Assembly: GCA_014898415.1 (NCBI GenBank)
Contig: RCTD01000002.1
Location: forward strand, 1,550,001-1,614,000
Direction: 5' to 3'
Origin: Stromatinia cepivora
Lineage: Eukaryota; Ascomycota; Leotiomycetes; Helotiales; Sclerotiniaceae
Length of the DNA stretch: 64,000 nucleotides
Part shown: in pieces, positions 12,076 to 24,539 of the stretch
How positions within the stretch are numbered: the stretch's first letter is position 1
Layout of the letters: the number at the start of each line of letters is the position of its first letter
Position numbers and translations under genes: made by a program
Notes under the pieces: generated by a model
What the model was told of the DNA's origin: nothing
Databases searched by the model: none
Seen by the model: only the letters and a program-made list of their open reading frames with translations

Positions 12076-12241
12076 TATTAACTTTTGGTGCAGGAAGTAG
12101 TAGTATTGTTGACTATATAGATTGAACTAAGGATCTATATATCTAATAGGAGTAGAATTGAAATTATCCCTAAATATAATTTATACATTATTGTAATCAC
12201 ATAACCTCAATTCTAATTTTATAATGATCCCATTTCCAATA
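12076..12241 (-). repeat. 3' LTR of Copia A2
   Basis: 166 bp; the TGTTAAC/CCAACA ends of the family are here TATTAAC and CCAATA, as RIP would give. Same family as 19711-19876, 20324-20489, 47517-47682, 48057-48222, 52979-53144 and 62829-62994. Confidence 0.92.
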
Positions 12242-13294
12242 CTCCTTTATTGAAGATATCCTATTCGATCCTTTTAAACTATTAATCCTAACATTTTCTT
12301 GAACTTTTCGAAAGCAATTCTTGTATAGAACTTTATTATTCCATTAACAATTATATTATATATATTGATATAATTAATAACGATTTTCTCCTTTTCTATC
12401 AAATCCTTAATGAAATAATAATTGATATTTATATATTTGAATCATTTATATAAATATAAATTCTTAATTAAAATTAAAGCATTCTGATTATCATTAAATA
12501 TCTAAACTATATCTCTGTTTTTTCCAATATAACTTAATCTGAATAGATCCTTGAATATTTATATAATCCATTTTCTTTATTTAATGAATATTATTATTAC
12601 AATATATTCTGATTTCGTATTGAAGGTAATTATAAATATTTGTTTCTTATTAGCCTATAATATAGGACTTTTATAAAATATTACAATTCCTTTTGAAACA
12701 TTTTTCCGATTATATTTGTTATTAATTTAATCTGTATCTGTATATACCTTTATTATATTATCAAATATATTATATTTCTTATAAATATCAGATTATATTT
12801 TCTTTAATCCGAATTATAATTTCTATTTGATTGTTGATTGTAGATATCGTATTAGATTCTTCAAAGTTATAATATAATGTTTTGTTGGTTTTATTATAAA
12901 TTGTGAAAATCTTTCAATTAAGAATGCTATATCTGATTGAGTATATATTATTATATGAATTATATTTTTTATTTGTTATTGATATTTGTTTATATTTATT
13001 AGTTCATTGTTATCGGTTGTTGATTGGAAATGGGTATAATTTATTATTGATAGTTTCTTGATTTGATGTTATTTATATATAATACTGTATTTGGTTAATA
13101 TAATATCGAAATATTCTTCTTAATCCATAATTAATATATATACTTTTCTATTACGAATGATTTTAATACTTAGGATTTTATTAATTTTCTTTAGATTCTT
13201 GATATTAAAATAGATTGATAGCTTTTCATCGAATCAAATGATTTGTAATGATGTGTATAATACAATAACGATATCGTCGATATATACTAGTAAT
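12242..13294 (-). pseudogene. Copia A2 RT (C-terminal part) and RNase H, degraded
   Basis: Minus-strand equivalent of 11472-12075 plus 19882-20323. At 13265-13290 the minus strand still encodes VYIDDIVI, an intact RT catalytic YxDD, although the rest is full of stops. Element B interrupts the gene just N-terminal of this motif. Confidence 0.8.
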
Positions 13295-13457
13295 TGTTAA
13301 CAAGTTATATTGAGTGGGTGGAAAAGCATTATTTTTATAAGGTTATCTGACTAGAAGCTATTATATAGGTTGTATGATTCGGTAGAATTATGTGCAGGCT
13401 AATTCTATTATAATATAGTCCCATATTTAAATATACAGTATAATCCAAAATCCAATA
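13295..13457 (-). repeat. LTR of element B (left)
   Basis: 163 bp, pair of 15450-15612. It is the better preserved copy at its TGTTAACAAG end. Confidence 0.9.
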
Positions 13458-14682
13458 TTCCTTTAGGAGTGTAATATATATAAAAATAGAAAAGGCTAAA
13501 CTATAAATACTATAATTAGTTTAAACTGAACTAAACAATATTAATCTGAAATAGAAAGCCAATAGTATTGAATAATCATTCCTTTATTAGATCTTTTAAA
13601 ATTCAAGATCTAATAAGATTATTTCGAATAGAATAATCGCTCTATAATAATATAATAATCTTTAAAGGATAATCAGTATTCCTCTTTTTATAATAAAAAT
13701 TAAAGGAAATTTATCTCTTCTATTTTCAATTCTTTAATTATATTAGATTAAAACCTTCAACCTTATACTGCAGTATAGATGCCTCTCTTTAATAAAACAA
13801 TATATCCTATAGAATTATATTCATAACTCTTCTCTTTATAACAAAAATATAATTAACTATCAATCAGGATAATTGGTAAACTATTAACTAATAACTTTTG
13901 CTTTAAGGAATTATTATATTTGTCGATCTTTAATACTATATTTGTTTAAATACTAATGGTCTTTATATACTAGCTAATAAATTCTATTGATTATTGATTC
14001 CAGGAAATTATAGTATCTATCGACCTCTAGTATTATATTTGGCTAAATATCTAGTAATCTTTATATATTATATAATAAAGCTTAATGCTCCTTTTATTTG
14101 GATATATATCTTTCTATTATTAATATAATTATTCATTTTTTTCTAATATATTACCCTATATATCTTCTGATATATAATCTCCTTCTTTGGTTTTATCTCC
14201 GATTCCTTTTATAATTGCCTTTAGTTCCATTTTCGGTTTCTTTATTAAGAATACTCTCCTTTTTCCTTATAATCGTTAATATAGTTATTATTATAAGTAT
14301 TGAATATAAAGATATAACAAAATAATATTGATTTAAGAATAAAAACAAAATAGGATTAAAGCGATATACAATAGGCAATATATCAAAAGATAACGAAATT
14401 AACAACTGTAATTACAAAAAAGAAGAACAAAAAGATATCGAAAATATCAACAACAATATAAAGAAATGATGATTAAGGAAAGAGTTGGATATTAATAGAG
14501 AATCTCTAAAAAGAATATAAAGAACATTTTCCCAAAACGGAAGTGTTATTCTTCAAAACAAAAACGATAATATCTTTTTAATATAATATAATAAATTCCA
14601 AGGATACTTTGGATATCGAATCCATCATTCCAAAGGTTCTAATTCAAGAATCAACTTCTGTAAACCCTGAATCTATACCAGA

Positions 14683-14713
14683 AGCAAAATTTAAGATCAT
14701 CTTAAATTTTGCT
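14683..14713. repeat. 31-bp perfect palindrome in element B
   Basis: Arms of 15 bp (AGCAAAATTTAAGAT and its reverse complement) around one central C. Lies in the Copia-A-derived segment and reads AKFKIILNFA on the plus strand. Homologous palindromes are at 16550-16580 and 49818-49848; related cores are listed separately for Gypsy C. Confidence 0.9.
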
Positions 14714-15449
14714 GATAAATCTATTTCAATAAAATCAAAACGCAAAATAAATCTATAATTATCTAAGATTGAATAAGAAAATATAATGGACCTTGAAAAC
14801 GAACCCCCAAAATATCTAAAACGAAAATAAATATAAATTTCATAGCTTTTTTAAAAACTATATTAAAAATATAATCTTTAATATTCCTATTAAATTTTCT
14901 ATAAGGAATTTATCAATTATATGAGGATCAAAAGTATTCGAAAAACAGGAATATTCGAATCTTGTTTAAAAAAGTTTCGAAAAGTTTATTTTGCTTTGCA
15001 AAGTATTTATTTTAAAGTAAAAAGATTTCTGAAAGAGAAAAAAGATATCGAAGGAATTGATTGATTTTCGAATTATCGGAAAAAGAGTATAAAAAGATAA
15101 TATCTTTTGTTTAAATAATTTTCTAAAACGAATTCTCCTATATTAATTGTATTATTGGGATTCAACTCTGTTAATATATTTAGTATAATAGGTTTTCTTG
15201 TTTGTCCGCTGAATAGTTTATAATCCTATTCGATTTCATTTTGCAGATATATTTAATATAACGGGTTCCTTTGCTTTAATTGTATTATTGGGATTCAACT
15301 CTGCCAATATATTTAATATAACAAACTTCCCTGTTCAGCTATATCGACCTTACTCATTTACTTTACCGAATCTATCAAAAACTTAATCTTTCATTTTGAA
15401 AAACTAATCCTAAACTATACAATGATATACAGAACCCGAGTTTATAATC

Positions 15450-15612
15450 TATGAATAAGTTATATTAAGTAAATAGAAAAATATTATTTTTATAAGATTA
15501 TCTGATTAGAAGCTATTATATAGATTATATGATTCAATAGAATCATATGCAGACTAATCCCATTATAGTATAGTCCCATACTTAGATATACGGTATGATC
15601 CAAAATCCAACA
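15450..15612 (-). repeat. LTR of element B (right)
   Basis: 163 bp, retains the CCAACA end; its other end is mutated to TATGAATAAG. Confidence 0.9.
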
Positions 15613-18600
15613 GTAATATTATATCATAGTCTTTAGATATATACAAATATAGATCTGCCAAACTTTGTATAAAATCTATATTTAAAAGTTTTTTCTTCAA
15701 TAATAAACTCCAGTCCCTTCTAATTTACTTCAAATTATATAGACTTTGTAGAGTTCATAATATATATCCTTTTTCGATTTTAATATTTTAGAATAATTCG
15801 AAGTAGATCTCTTTTTTCAAATATGATTTAATAAAAGCGTTTTTGATATCGAAATATAAATATTTCAAATTTTCCTTTGTAACAATAATTAAAAATAATT
15901 TGAATATATTTAGTTTCATTATTAATATAAACATTTCATTGTAATCTTTTTTTAGTATTTAATTGAATCTTCGAATTATTAATCTTACTTTGAATTATTT
16001 TATTTTATTATTCTTAATCTTAATTATAAATACTTATTTCATCGAAACTAAATTATTTCCTTTAAAAAATATATATTTTTTTTAAATATTATTTTAAATT
16101 AAAAATATAATTTCCTTTTGAATAACTTCCTTTTATTTCTCAGAATATTCTCGATTCGATATTGTTTTCTTATAAATTCTTAATATTTTGATTTCTAGAA
16201 TTTCTTTAATTGAATATATTATATCTTCTGTATTATTTATATCTATTAATAAAATTATAAAATCTAAAACGATTTTGTTTTTGATATAAAGATTCATTTT
16301 ATAAATAATTAAAATTATAATTATAATATATTCTATATTTTCTTGAATTTTAATTTATATAAATATTATAATCAATATTTTTATAATCTTGTTTTTCTAT
16401 TTTTCTTCAAAATTTTGTTTTATATTTCTTTTCTGTTTTTATATTAAATATTTTAAAGATTCGTTTTCAAGATTTATTATATTCTTTTATTCAATTTCAA
16501 ATAATTATAGATTTATTTTGTTTTTTGATTTTATTGAAATAAATTTATTAACAAAATTTAAAACAATCTTAAATTTTGCTTTCGATATAGATTCAGAATT
16601 TGCAAAAATTGATTTTTGAATTGGAATCTTTGGAATAATGAATTCGATATCTGAAATATACTTGAAAAAAGATTCTTGATTTGTTTTTTGAATATTATCA
16701 TCTTTATTTTCATTATATATTAATATTGATATATTTAATTTATTTGATTTCAATTTGATAATTAAAATATTTGATATAATCATTGAATTCAATATAATAT
16801 CTATTAAAAAGAATATTTAAAACAAAAATAATATAAATATTGTATTTAATATTGAAAATAAAGAAAATACTTTTTTTATTATTGATCTATTATAAAATCT
16901 TTGATTTGGTTTTATATTCTTTGTTTTTTGTAAATCTGATTTACAATTTCTTAATTTAAAATCCAAATCTCTTTTTTGATAAGATTTATTTATGATTATT
17001 TTATTTAATCGAAATATATAATCTAATTTTGAAGAATATATTTTAATATATTTATTTATAACTTTTGAATATCCTAAAAATATATTAATTTTCGAAGTAT
17101 TTTATAATTTATTATATTTTTATCTTTTCAAAATAATTTTAAGATTAATATAAATATAATATTTATTCTTTTAAATTTTATATATCTTTATATCTAATAT
17201 TATATTTGTAAAAACTTTTATAAAAAATCAATCTATTTTATTTATATCAAGATCAATATTAATATAATTTCTGATATAAATATTATATTTTATAATTTTA
17301 TTCCAAAATTTTAATAGTAATCCAATTTTTTTTAATATTACTTTTATATTTATTTTTGTAATCTTTATATTCTATTTTATAGATTTGTTTTGATATAAAG
17401 AAGCAATTGTTGTAATTTCGGATTATATATTTAATAATTATTTATGAATAGTTTATAAAAGTTTTAATATATTATTAATTCTGATTACAATAATCTTTTC
17501 TTTAATAGCCAATTTTATCTTCTTTTTTTAAGTTTTTAATATTTGAATTATATTGTTTTTTTGTTTAAATAATATGATTCAATTTATTCTTATACAATTA
17601 TTAATGATCAATATAAAATAATAATTCTTTCGAATCGATTTTGGGAATAATTCTATAATATCGAAATATATAAATTCGAATCTCTTTGATTTATACAAAT
17701 TCAATTGCTTTAAAATATGATTAATCATTTTGATGAATATATATATTTTATAGATATTTAATTTAATTAGAATCTTTATTGATTTGATTATATTAAATAT
17801 TTTATATAAATTCTTGATTTTATTTAGACCTAAATAATTAAATCTTCGATATTATAATAAATATCTTTTTTTTTCTTTGAATATTAATTTGTTATCAATA
17901 CTTTTAATACTATCGATTATTTTTAAAAAAAAACTTTTTTCCTAATTATTTTGATATATATTCAAACAAAAAGCTATATCTTTATATCCTTTGATCATAT
18001 ATAAAATTATATATATTCTATCTTATATTTTAATATAAATAATTTTCTTATTATTCTTCTTAAAATATATATAATAAAAATTGAATTTCCCTTACAATTT
18101 TGTTTTATAAATCCTTTTTCCTAATAACAAATTTATTCCTAATCCTAATATATATAATATATTTGAAAATAATATTTTAGAATTATCTTTGTATATTATA
18201 TTTATTAAATTTCAATAACAATAATATATTATTTCTTTACCAATTTTTATCCTTCATTTGATAATAAAATCTATTAATCTGAATAATAAAGATTGATCAA
18301 ATATATATAAAGAAATACTTATATCGATATATCATTTATTAAAAGAAATCTTATTAATAATTTCCTTTATCAAATTACAATTTTCCTTTATTATATCCTC
18401 AATATCGAAATTTGATTCAAAAATATTGTTAATAGAATATATTTAATCTTTTTTATTGAAATAAATCTTTTTCGAATTCAATGATTCTTTTTTCTTTTGA
18501 TAATAAAGATAATTGTAAAAGAGTTTATTAGTTTATATTAAATATAAACAATCTTATATATAATAATCTTCCTTTTGATAAAAATTATAAGTATTATTTA

Positions 18601-19710
18601 GAATCTTAAAATCTGATTCTTAATATCAAAAAGTATATCTAAATCCTTTTACAATTTATATTCATTTTGATTTATTTTTAAAACAAAATTCTTTAATCTA
18701 TAAATACTTAATCTTATTATCAATACTAAAACTAATTTGAATATCCAATATATCCATTATTCCTTAATAATCGATTAAAAGATTATATATTAAAATTAAA
18801 AATAAAACAATATCTTGATATATTAATCGATAATTTTCATTTGTAATCCCTAATTTCCTTTTATACTCTTTCAATTTATTCCAGATTTCGATAATGATTA
18901 TATCGAGATAAATATCAAATTGAAATTTGAAATTCTGGATTATTGTTATATATATATTAATAATGATTATATTGATTCTAATATATTTCGATTTAAAGTA
19001 TCTCCAGAATATATATACTATTGAATATTCGTTAGTAAAGGCTTCATTGTTATTATTGAATATTATACAAATATACAATAATACATTTATTTTGTTCTTT
19101 AAATATTCCGATTTCAATTCAATATTATAATATATATAATCATTGATCTTATAAACAAATACTATATTGAATTCTACAATTTGTATATATTCATTTAATA
19201 TTTAATTAATTATATAAAATCATCCTTTCTCTTTCAATTATATCTTCATTTATCTGAATTATTATTTATAATTGTTTTAATCAAATTTCGAAGAATTATT
19301 TGATTCCAATATTATAAAGGTTTCTTATTGTTTAATAAATATCAAAAATAATCTTTAGATTTTTAAAACAATCTTAAAAAATATATAATAAATAAATTCA
19401 GAATAATAAAAAAATATAAAAATAAAACAATAAGAAAATTTATAAAATCATATTGTAATATATTTTCTTATAATTATACAAACTTACTCTTCACTTCTAT
19501 TATAATTCTATATCGATATTATACAAACTATTTTTCGCTTTAATCTATAATATTATAAATTATAAACTATATTATTATATTTCAACTCTATTTCAATAAT
19601 ACTATATAAAAACTCTGATTTTCATTTTGTTTTACCCTTACTAATTATATTAATCCTTTCTTGATTTGCTTTACTTTCTAATCACTACTATACAATTAGA
19701 TTTTATAACC
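15613..19710 (-). pseudogene. Copia A2 gag, protease, integrase and RT N-terminus, degraded
   Basis: Minus-strand polyprotein remnant. The gag N-terminus is the open piece 18764-19117 (KSEYLKNKINVLL ... IWNKLKEYKRKLG), shared with A3 (52005-52214) and A4 (63588-63824). The linker between integrase and RT is at 16505-16792 (IIPKIPIQKS ... AKFKIVLNFVNK). The integrase and protease lie between these but are too RIP-altered to mark domain borders. The plus-strand opening at 16389-16619 is a shadow. Confidence 0.75.
16550..16580. repeat. Decayed 31-bp palindrome in Copia A2
   Basis: Same position in the Copia A linker as the palindromes at 14683 and 49818. The arms differ from each other only by C/T-type changes (AAAAC on the left, ATCTT on the right). 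Confidence 0.8.
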
Positions 19711-19876
19711 TATTAATTTTTGATACAAAAAGTAATAATATTATTAATTATATAAATTAAATTAAGAATCTATATATCTAATAGAAATAGAATTAAAATT
19801 ATCCCCAAATATGGTTTATACGTCATTATAATCACGTGACCTTAATTCTAATCCTATGATGGCCTCATTTCCAACA
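19711..19876 (-). repeat. 5' LTR of Copia A2
   Basis: 166 bp ending CATTTCCAACA on the plus strand. The adjacent minus-strand sequence GGTTATAAAATC begins directly at 19710, the primer-binding position. Confidence 0.92.
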
Positions 19877-19881
19877 AATTA

Positions 19882-20323
19882 TAATATTCTATAAAGATTT
19901 TATATTATAGATTAACAAAAAACAAATATTTGTAATTATTTCTAATATAGAATCAAAATATATTACAATAATAATATTCATTAAACAAAAAAGATGGATT
20001 ATATAAATACTTAAAGATTTATTCAAATCAAATTATATTGGAAAGAATAGAAATATAGTTTAAATATTTGATAACAATCAAAGTACTTTAATTTTAATCA
20101 AGAATTTATATTTATATAAACGATCCAAATATATAAATATCAATTATTACTTTATTAGGGATTTGATAAAAAAGGAGAAAATCGTTATTAATTATATTAA
20201 TATATATAATATAATTGTTGATAGAATAATGAAGTTTTGTGTAAGGATTGTTTTCGAAAGGTTTAAGAAAATGTTAGGATTAATAGTTTAGGAGGATCGA
20301 ATAGGATATCTTTAATAGAGGAG
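19882..20323 (+). pseudogene. Copia A1 RNase H C-terminus and 3' end
   Basis: Resumes after the A2 insertion. It reads through RNase H (ITIIIFIKQKRW ... LILIKNLYLYKRSKYININYYFIRDLI) to KFCVRIVFERFKKMLGLIV, matching the copia C-terminal pattern F-x-x-x-x-x-x-L-G. A purine tract AATAGAGGAG ends at 20323. Confidence 0.82.
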
Positions 20324-20489
20324 TATTGGAAATGAGACTATTATAAGATTAGAATTAAAATTATATAATCATAATAATGTATAAACTATATTTGGGAATA
20401 ACCTCAATTCTATTTCTACTAGAATAATAGATCCTTAGTTCAATCTATATAGTCAATAATACTACTACTTCCTGCACCAAAAGTTAATA
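20324..20489 (+). repeat. 3' LTR of Copia A1
   Basis: 166 bp in plus orientation (TATTGGAAATGAG to AAAGTTAATA), marking the right end of A1 inside Gypsy D. The 5' LTR lies outside the window. Confidence 0.9.
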
Positions 20490-22729
20490 TATTACAATAT
20501 TTGAATACTTATTGTATATACTATTTGAACAATATTCTAATATATTTGAATAATGAGATTCAATATATTAAGAATATTAACAATATCTTTGAAAGTTTAG
20601 TTAAAATTGATTTACTATATAAATCAAGCAAATATGAATTTTATATTATAGAAACAAAATTCTTAGGATTTATTATATTAAATTAAGAATTCAAGATAAG
20701 CAAAGATAAAATCAAGATAATGCTCGAATGAAAGTAATTTATTATAATTAAAAAAGTATAATCTTTTCTAAAAATTCGTTAATTTCTATAAAAGATTTAT
20801 TAAAAGTTATTTAGGAATTATAATACTTTTAATCAATTTAACCAAAAAAGAACAAGGAATATTCGAATGGATTGATAAAGTACAAAAATCATTCGAAATA
20901 TTCAAATAGATAATAACCGGAGAATCAATACTATTAATATTCGATTCAGAAAAGCAAATCATAATGGAAACGGATTCTTCAGATTTCGCTATAGAGGTAA
21001 TTCTAAACCAATCAGGTTAGAATGAAAAATAACAATCAATCGTATTCTATTTTCGAAAACTATCACCAATCGAATTAAATTACGAAATATACAACAAAGA
21101 ATTATTGGCGATAATCGATATATTTAAAGAATAACGAATATATTTGAAAGAATCAAAATATATAATATAGATGTATACAGATTATAAGGATTTGGTTTGC
21201 TTTATTATAACAAAATAATTAAATAAATAATAGATTAAATAATCGGAAACTATAATCAATAATAATTTTAAGATTTTATATATTAAAGAATTAAAAAACA
21301 TTAAAATTAATACTTTCAACCGAAAACCAGAATATCAGGAAAACAAATCATATAAATTATATATTATATTCAAAAAGAAAAATAAATCATTGATTTATAG
21401 TATACTGTAATTTATAATTATTTATATATTAAAAGATAACTATTTAAGGGATCAGATTTAATTATACTATAAAGATGATGTTACAATTATATATATAAGC
21501 AAAGTAATAAAACCAGAATTTATAATAGAAAATAATATAATATACTTTCAAGGAAAGATATATATTCCTAATTAAATGATCAAGGAATTTGTAATAAAAT
21601 AATATAGATTGCCAATATATAGATATTAAGGAATTATAAGAAGATTTACAAAAATATAGGAAATCAATTACTTTTTATGAATGAGAATAATAATTGAAGA
21701 AATTATTGGAAATTGTAATATTTATATACAAAATAAATCATCACGATATACTTTGTATAATCAGTTTCAAATTTTAGATATATTTTCTTAATTATAGAAA
21801 TCCATTATATAGGATTTTGTGGTTAAATTATTACTTTCAAAAGATCTTATTATAGGAATCGAGTATAATATAATATTTAATGGAGTAGATAGATTAATAA
21901 AATTTGTATATATGATATTATTCAAAGAAATATGAATAATTGAATAATTAATATATATATTTTTCAGGGTTATAGTAAATATATATAGAGTATCAGATAA
22001 GATAATCTCGGATAAAGATAAACTTTTTATTTCGAAATTATGAATTATTTTATTAGTATTAATAAATATTAAAAGAAAGCTATCAATAGCTTTTTATCTA
22101 TAGATGAATGATTAAACAGAAAGGATCAACTCAATAATAGAAATATATTTTAAATACTATATAAATTATCAACAAAACAATTAAATAGAATTATTATTTA
22201 TAATACAAGTTGTATATAATATATCGAAAACGGAAATCACAAAGATAATATTAGTATATATTAATTTTGGGTTTAATTCTAAAGTATATCAAATATTGAT
22301 ATTATAGGAAATTAATATTGAATTAATAATAATATAAATCGAATAGCTAAAAGATTTATAAGAGCAGTTTACTCTTGATTTAAGATTTATATTATTCAGA
22401 ATAACAATATATTATAATATGAAATATAATATAAAATCTACATTTAAAGAAAGGGATAAAGTTTATTTACTACAACGAAACATAAAAACTAAAAGATTAA
22501 ATAATAAATTAGATTATAGAAAATTAGGATTATTCAAGATTGATAAAATAATAGGAACCATCAATTATCAATTGAAACTATCAGATATAATGAATATTCA
22601 TCTAGTATTCTATATATCCTTATTTGAATTAATACCATTAGAAATACCAAATATGTTATTTATAGAAATCAAATCAGTTAATCCGAATGCTATATATGAT
22701 ATCGAAATAATATTAGATTATAAATATCT
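20490..22729 (+). pseudogene. Gypsy D pol: RT, RNase H, integrase, start of chromodomain
   Basis: The host of the whole left nest. RT resumes at CIYYLNNILIYLNN (YLDD to YLNN) followed by KFLGFIIL; RNase H at about 20950 (METDSSDFAIEVILNQ, then LSPIELNYEIYNKELLAII); integrase about 21400-22330; GPF/SH3-like end in the open piece 22419-22742 (KLGLFKIDKIIGTINYQLKL). The protein then enters a chromodomain (AIYDIEIILDYKYL), which is cut by Copia F at 22730 and resumes at 40925. RIP stops are frequent. Confidence 0.85.
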
Positions 22730-23258
22730 TGGAGGAGGTTGATAGGTTAATAATAATGAATGATACAATAATAATATTATTCACTATTATTATAGTGGAA
22801 GACTTAGTTATATAGCTTAAAAGGGTAATCGAATATATAATGGTTGAAGTCAAAATATAAGTGTATTGAATATTGAATTTATTTTGCTTGTTTTTTCAGA
22901 AGAATTCTTTGAAGAAAATCTTCTTATTTATAGTATTTGATAAGATTCTAGGAAATTCTATAATATTCTATGATTATAAATAAGATCGATTTAAATCGAA
23001 TCTTATAGAATTATTTTATATAATGAAATGAAATAGTAACCAATAATATTTAATCTTAGAAATAAGAAAGTTCTATACGCTTCCATCACATTCTATTCCA
23101 TTATAAATCATTCTAGTATGATATATGATCGAAATTTCATATAATAATAAAATTTAATAATATTAAATTATATTATTAATATATCATGTGATCATATAAC
23201 TATCGATTCGGTTAATATTATTAAGTGATTTAATAAACTTATTAGAAATTCTTATACA
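22730..23258 (-). repeat. 3' LTR of Copia F
   Basis: Begins TGGAGGAGGTTGATAGG on the plus strand and matches 40396-40924 over 529 bp. Differences are mostly C/T and G/A. Confidence 0.88.
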
Positions 23259-23703
23259 CCCCTTTAATAAATATATTAAATGTTTTAATAATATCAATAT
23301 AAATTAATCTGTTTTAAAAATTCGATTAATTTAATTCGAACTAATGGCTTAATAAGGCCATCGGTTTTTTGATCATTAGTTGATATATAAATCAGATCTA
23401 GATCGCCTGAATTTATAATATCTCTAATATAATAAAACTGTATTACAATATACTTGCTTCTTTCATGAAAAATAGGGTTTTTAGTAAGGACTAATATAAC
23501 TTGGTTATTTATATATTTATCTTGTTTATATAAATTAAGTTTTGTTAATAGCTTTTTAATATATATAGTCTTTTTAGTTGTTATATTAATAGTTATAAAT
23601 TCAGCTTTTGAAATTGATTGGGCTACAACCGATTATAATTTAGATTTCCAATTAATAGATCCTTCGATTAATATAAATATATATCCATTAATTGATTTAT
23701 ATA
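23259..23703 (-). pseudogene. Copia F RNase H C-terminal part
   Basis: Minus strand reads a copia RNase H end: VAQSISKAEF, a KYIVIQFYYIRD segment, then DLIYISTNDQKTDGLIKPLVRIKLIEFLK, matching the usual '..YVPTKDQLADGLTK' motif. It is cut from the RT at 30433 by Copia E (TSD ATATA). Confidence 0.85.
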
Positions 23704-23917
23704 TGTCGGAATATGAATCACGTGCATGGTAAGGATGGTAAGGATGGTAAGGATCACGTGAGCACTAGTGCTCGCACTAGTGCCTCGGCATGCACCATTA
23801 TATAGATCTTTACCCTCCATAGATTCTAGCTCTCTAAGGCAAATCAAAATGTATTAACAAAAGAGTTCGATACATTCATTGATGAACTTCACTTCCCTGT
23901 GTATAATTGTCCTGACA
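23704..23917 (+). repeat. 5' LTR of Copia E, almost RIP-free
   Basis: Contains CACGTG at 23718 and about 23752, three tandem GGTAAGGAT units between them, then two GCACTAGTGC palindromes. The 3' copy has lost most of these to C/T and G/A changes. Confidence 0.93.
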
Positions 23918-24299
23918 CTGATTAGTTTTTGTTATAGTAATATTACAGATCAGATATTGGGAATTGGTATGAAGAGTTACAAACTTTAAATTAATTTCGA
24001 TTTTGTCTTTGTAATTGAATAAAGGTATTTTGTTGTAAAACGAAGTATTTTTATATTAAAGGATAAATTTTTAATTATTGAGTAATTCAAAAGAATCGAA
24101 GGATTAAGAATAATAATCATCTAATAGCGAATTTGGAGTTCACTTTTTGATTCAATTATTTTATATTTATTATATATCTATTAGATAATATAGGGTATAT
24201 ATTTGAAGAAAATCTGAAAGCAATTTCGAGTTTTTCACTATATTTATTTTCTTACGAAAAATCATTTCATTATTTATTTTATGTGAATTATTAATTATA

Positions 24300-24435
24300 T
24301 ATAAGATTGATTAATTCGATTTGATTAATTTCATTATTTTGATTGTTCTGTTTATTTCGGTCAAATCTGTTCTGATCAAATCCGATCATTTTGGTCAATT
24401 TTGGTCAATTTCGATCGATTCGATTAACCAACCCT
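24300..24435. repeat. Degenerate GATCAA/GGTCAA repeat in Copia E leader
   Basis: Runs such as TTTTGGTCAATTTTGGTCAA and TTCGATCGATTCGATTAA. Similar tracts occur at 32220-32560 and 46480-46710. Confidence 0.7.
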
Positions 24436-24539
24436 AATTTCGAAATACCCTTAGGATCTAATAACATTATATATAGTATAAGTGAAGCTTCATTATAGTA
24501 TATATTTTATATACTACAAATCTGTATTCAGGCTTTTTT

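Larger units (their letters stand above)
13295..15612 (-). mobile_element. Element B: short non-autonomous LTR element (2.3 kb)
   Basis: Two 163-bp LTRs (13295-13457, 15450-15612; TGTTAAC to CCAACA, RIP-altered in one copy each) with perfect target duplication GTAAT (13290-13294, 15613-15617). The roughly 2-kb interior lacks RT or integrase. It contains at 14610-14830 an inverted copy of the linker segment of Copia A (VLIQES..., then EAKFKIILNFADKS). Orientation is provisional: the minus strand gives an AAAGGA-type purine run before 13457. The 70-residue open stretch at 14193-14405 is not recognisable. Confidence 0.85.
12076..19876 (-). mobile_element. Copia A2, full-length, nested in A1 and carrying element B
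   Basis: Flanked by 166-bp LTRs (12076-12241 and 19711-19876) and by the perfect target duplication AATTA (12071-12075, 19877-19881). Net length without element B is about 5.48 kb, close to the 5.46 kb of copy A3. Minus orientation follows from the PPT (AATAAAGGAG on the minus strand beside 12241), the primer-binding sequence next to 19711 and the gag remnant at 18764-19117. It is heavily RIP-mutated. Confidence 0.93.

Noticed and set aside
12081..12130. Plus-strand in-frame peptide TFGAGSSSIVDY after the A1 RNase H as a real protein end
   Set aside because: It is the 166-bp LTR of the inserted A2; the same sequence sits in a solo LTR with target duplication at 48057.
16389..16619. Repeated hydrophobic 75-90-residue ORF (also 12-281 minus and 49618-49887 plus) as a conserved small membrane protein
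   Set aside because: It is the antisense strand of the conserved Copia A linker; hydrophobicity comes from T-rich antisense sequence.
22740..23258. 22740-23258 as the 3' LTR of Gypsy D, since it follows a GGAGGAGG purine run
   Set aside because: Its partner is at 40396-40924 around a minus-strand Copia, the Gypsy D chromodomain resumes at 40925, and D has its own LTR at 41679. GGAGGAGG is part of the LTR itself (GAAAAAGA in the partner).
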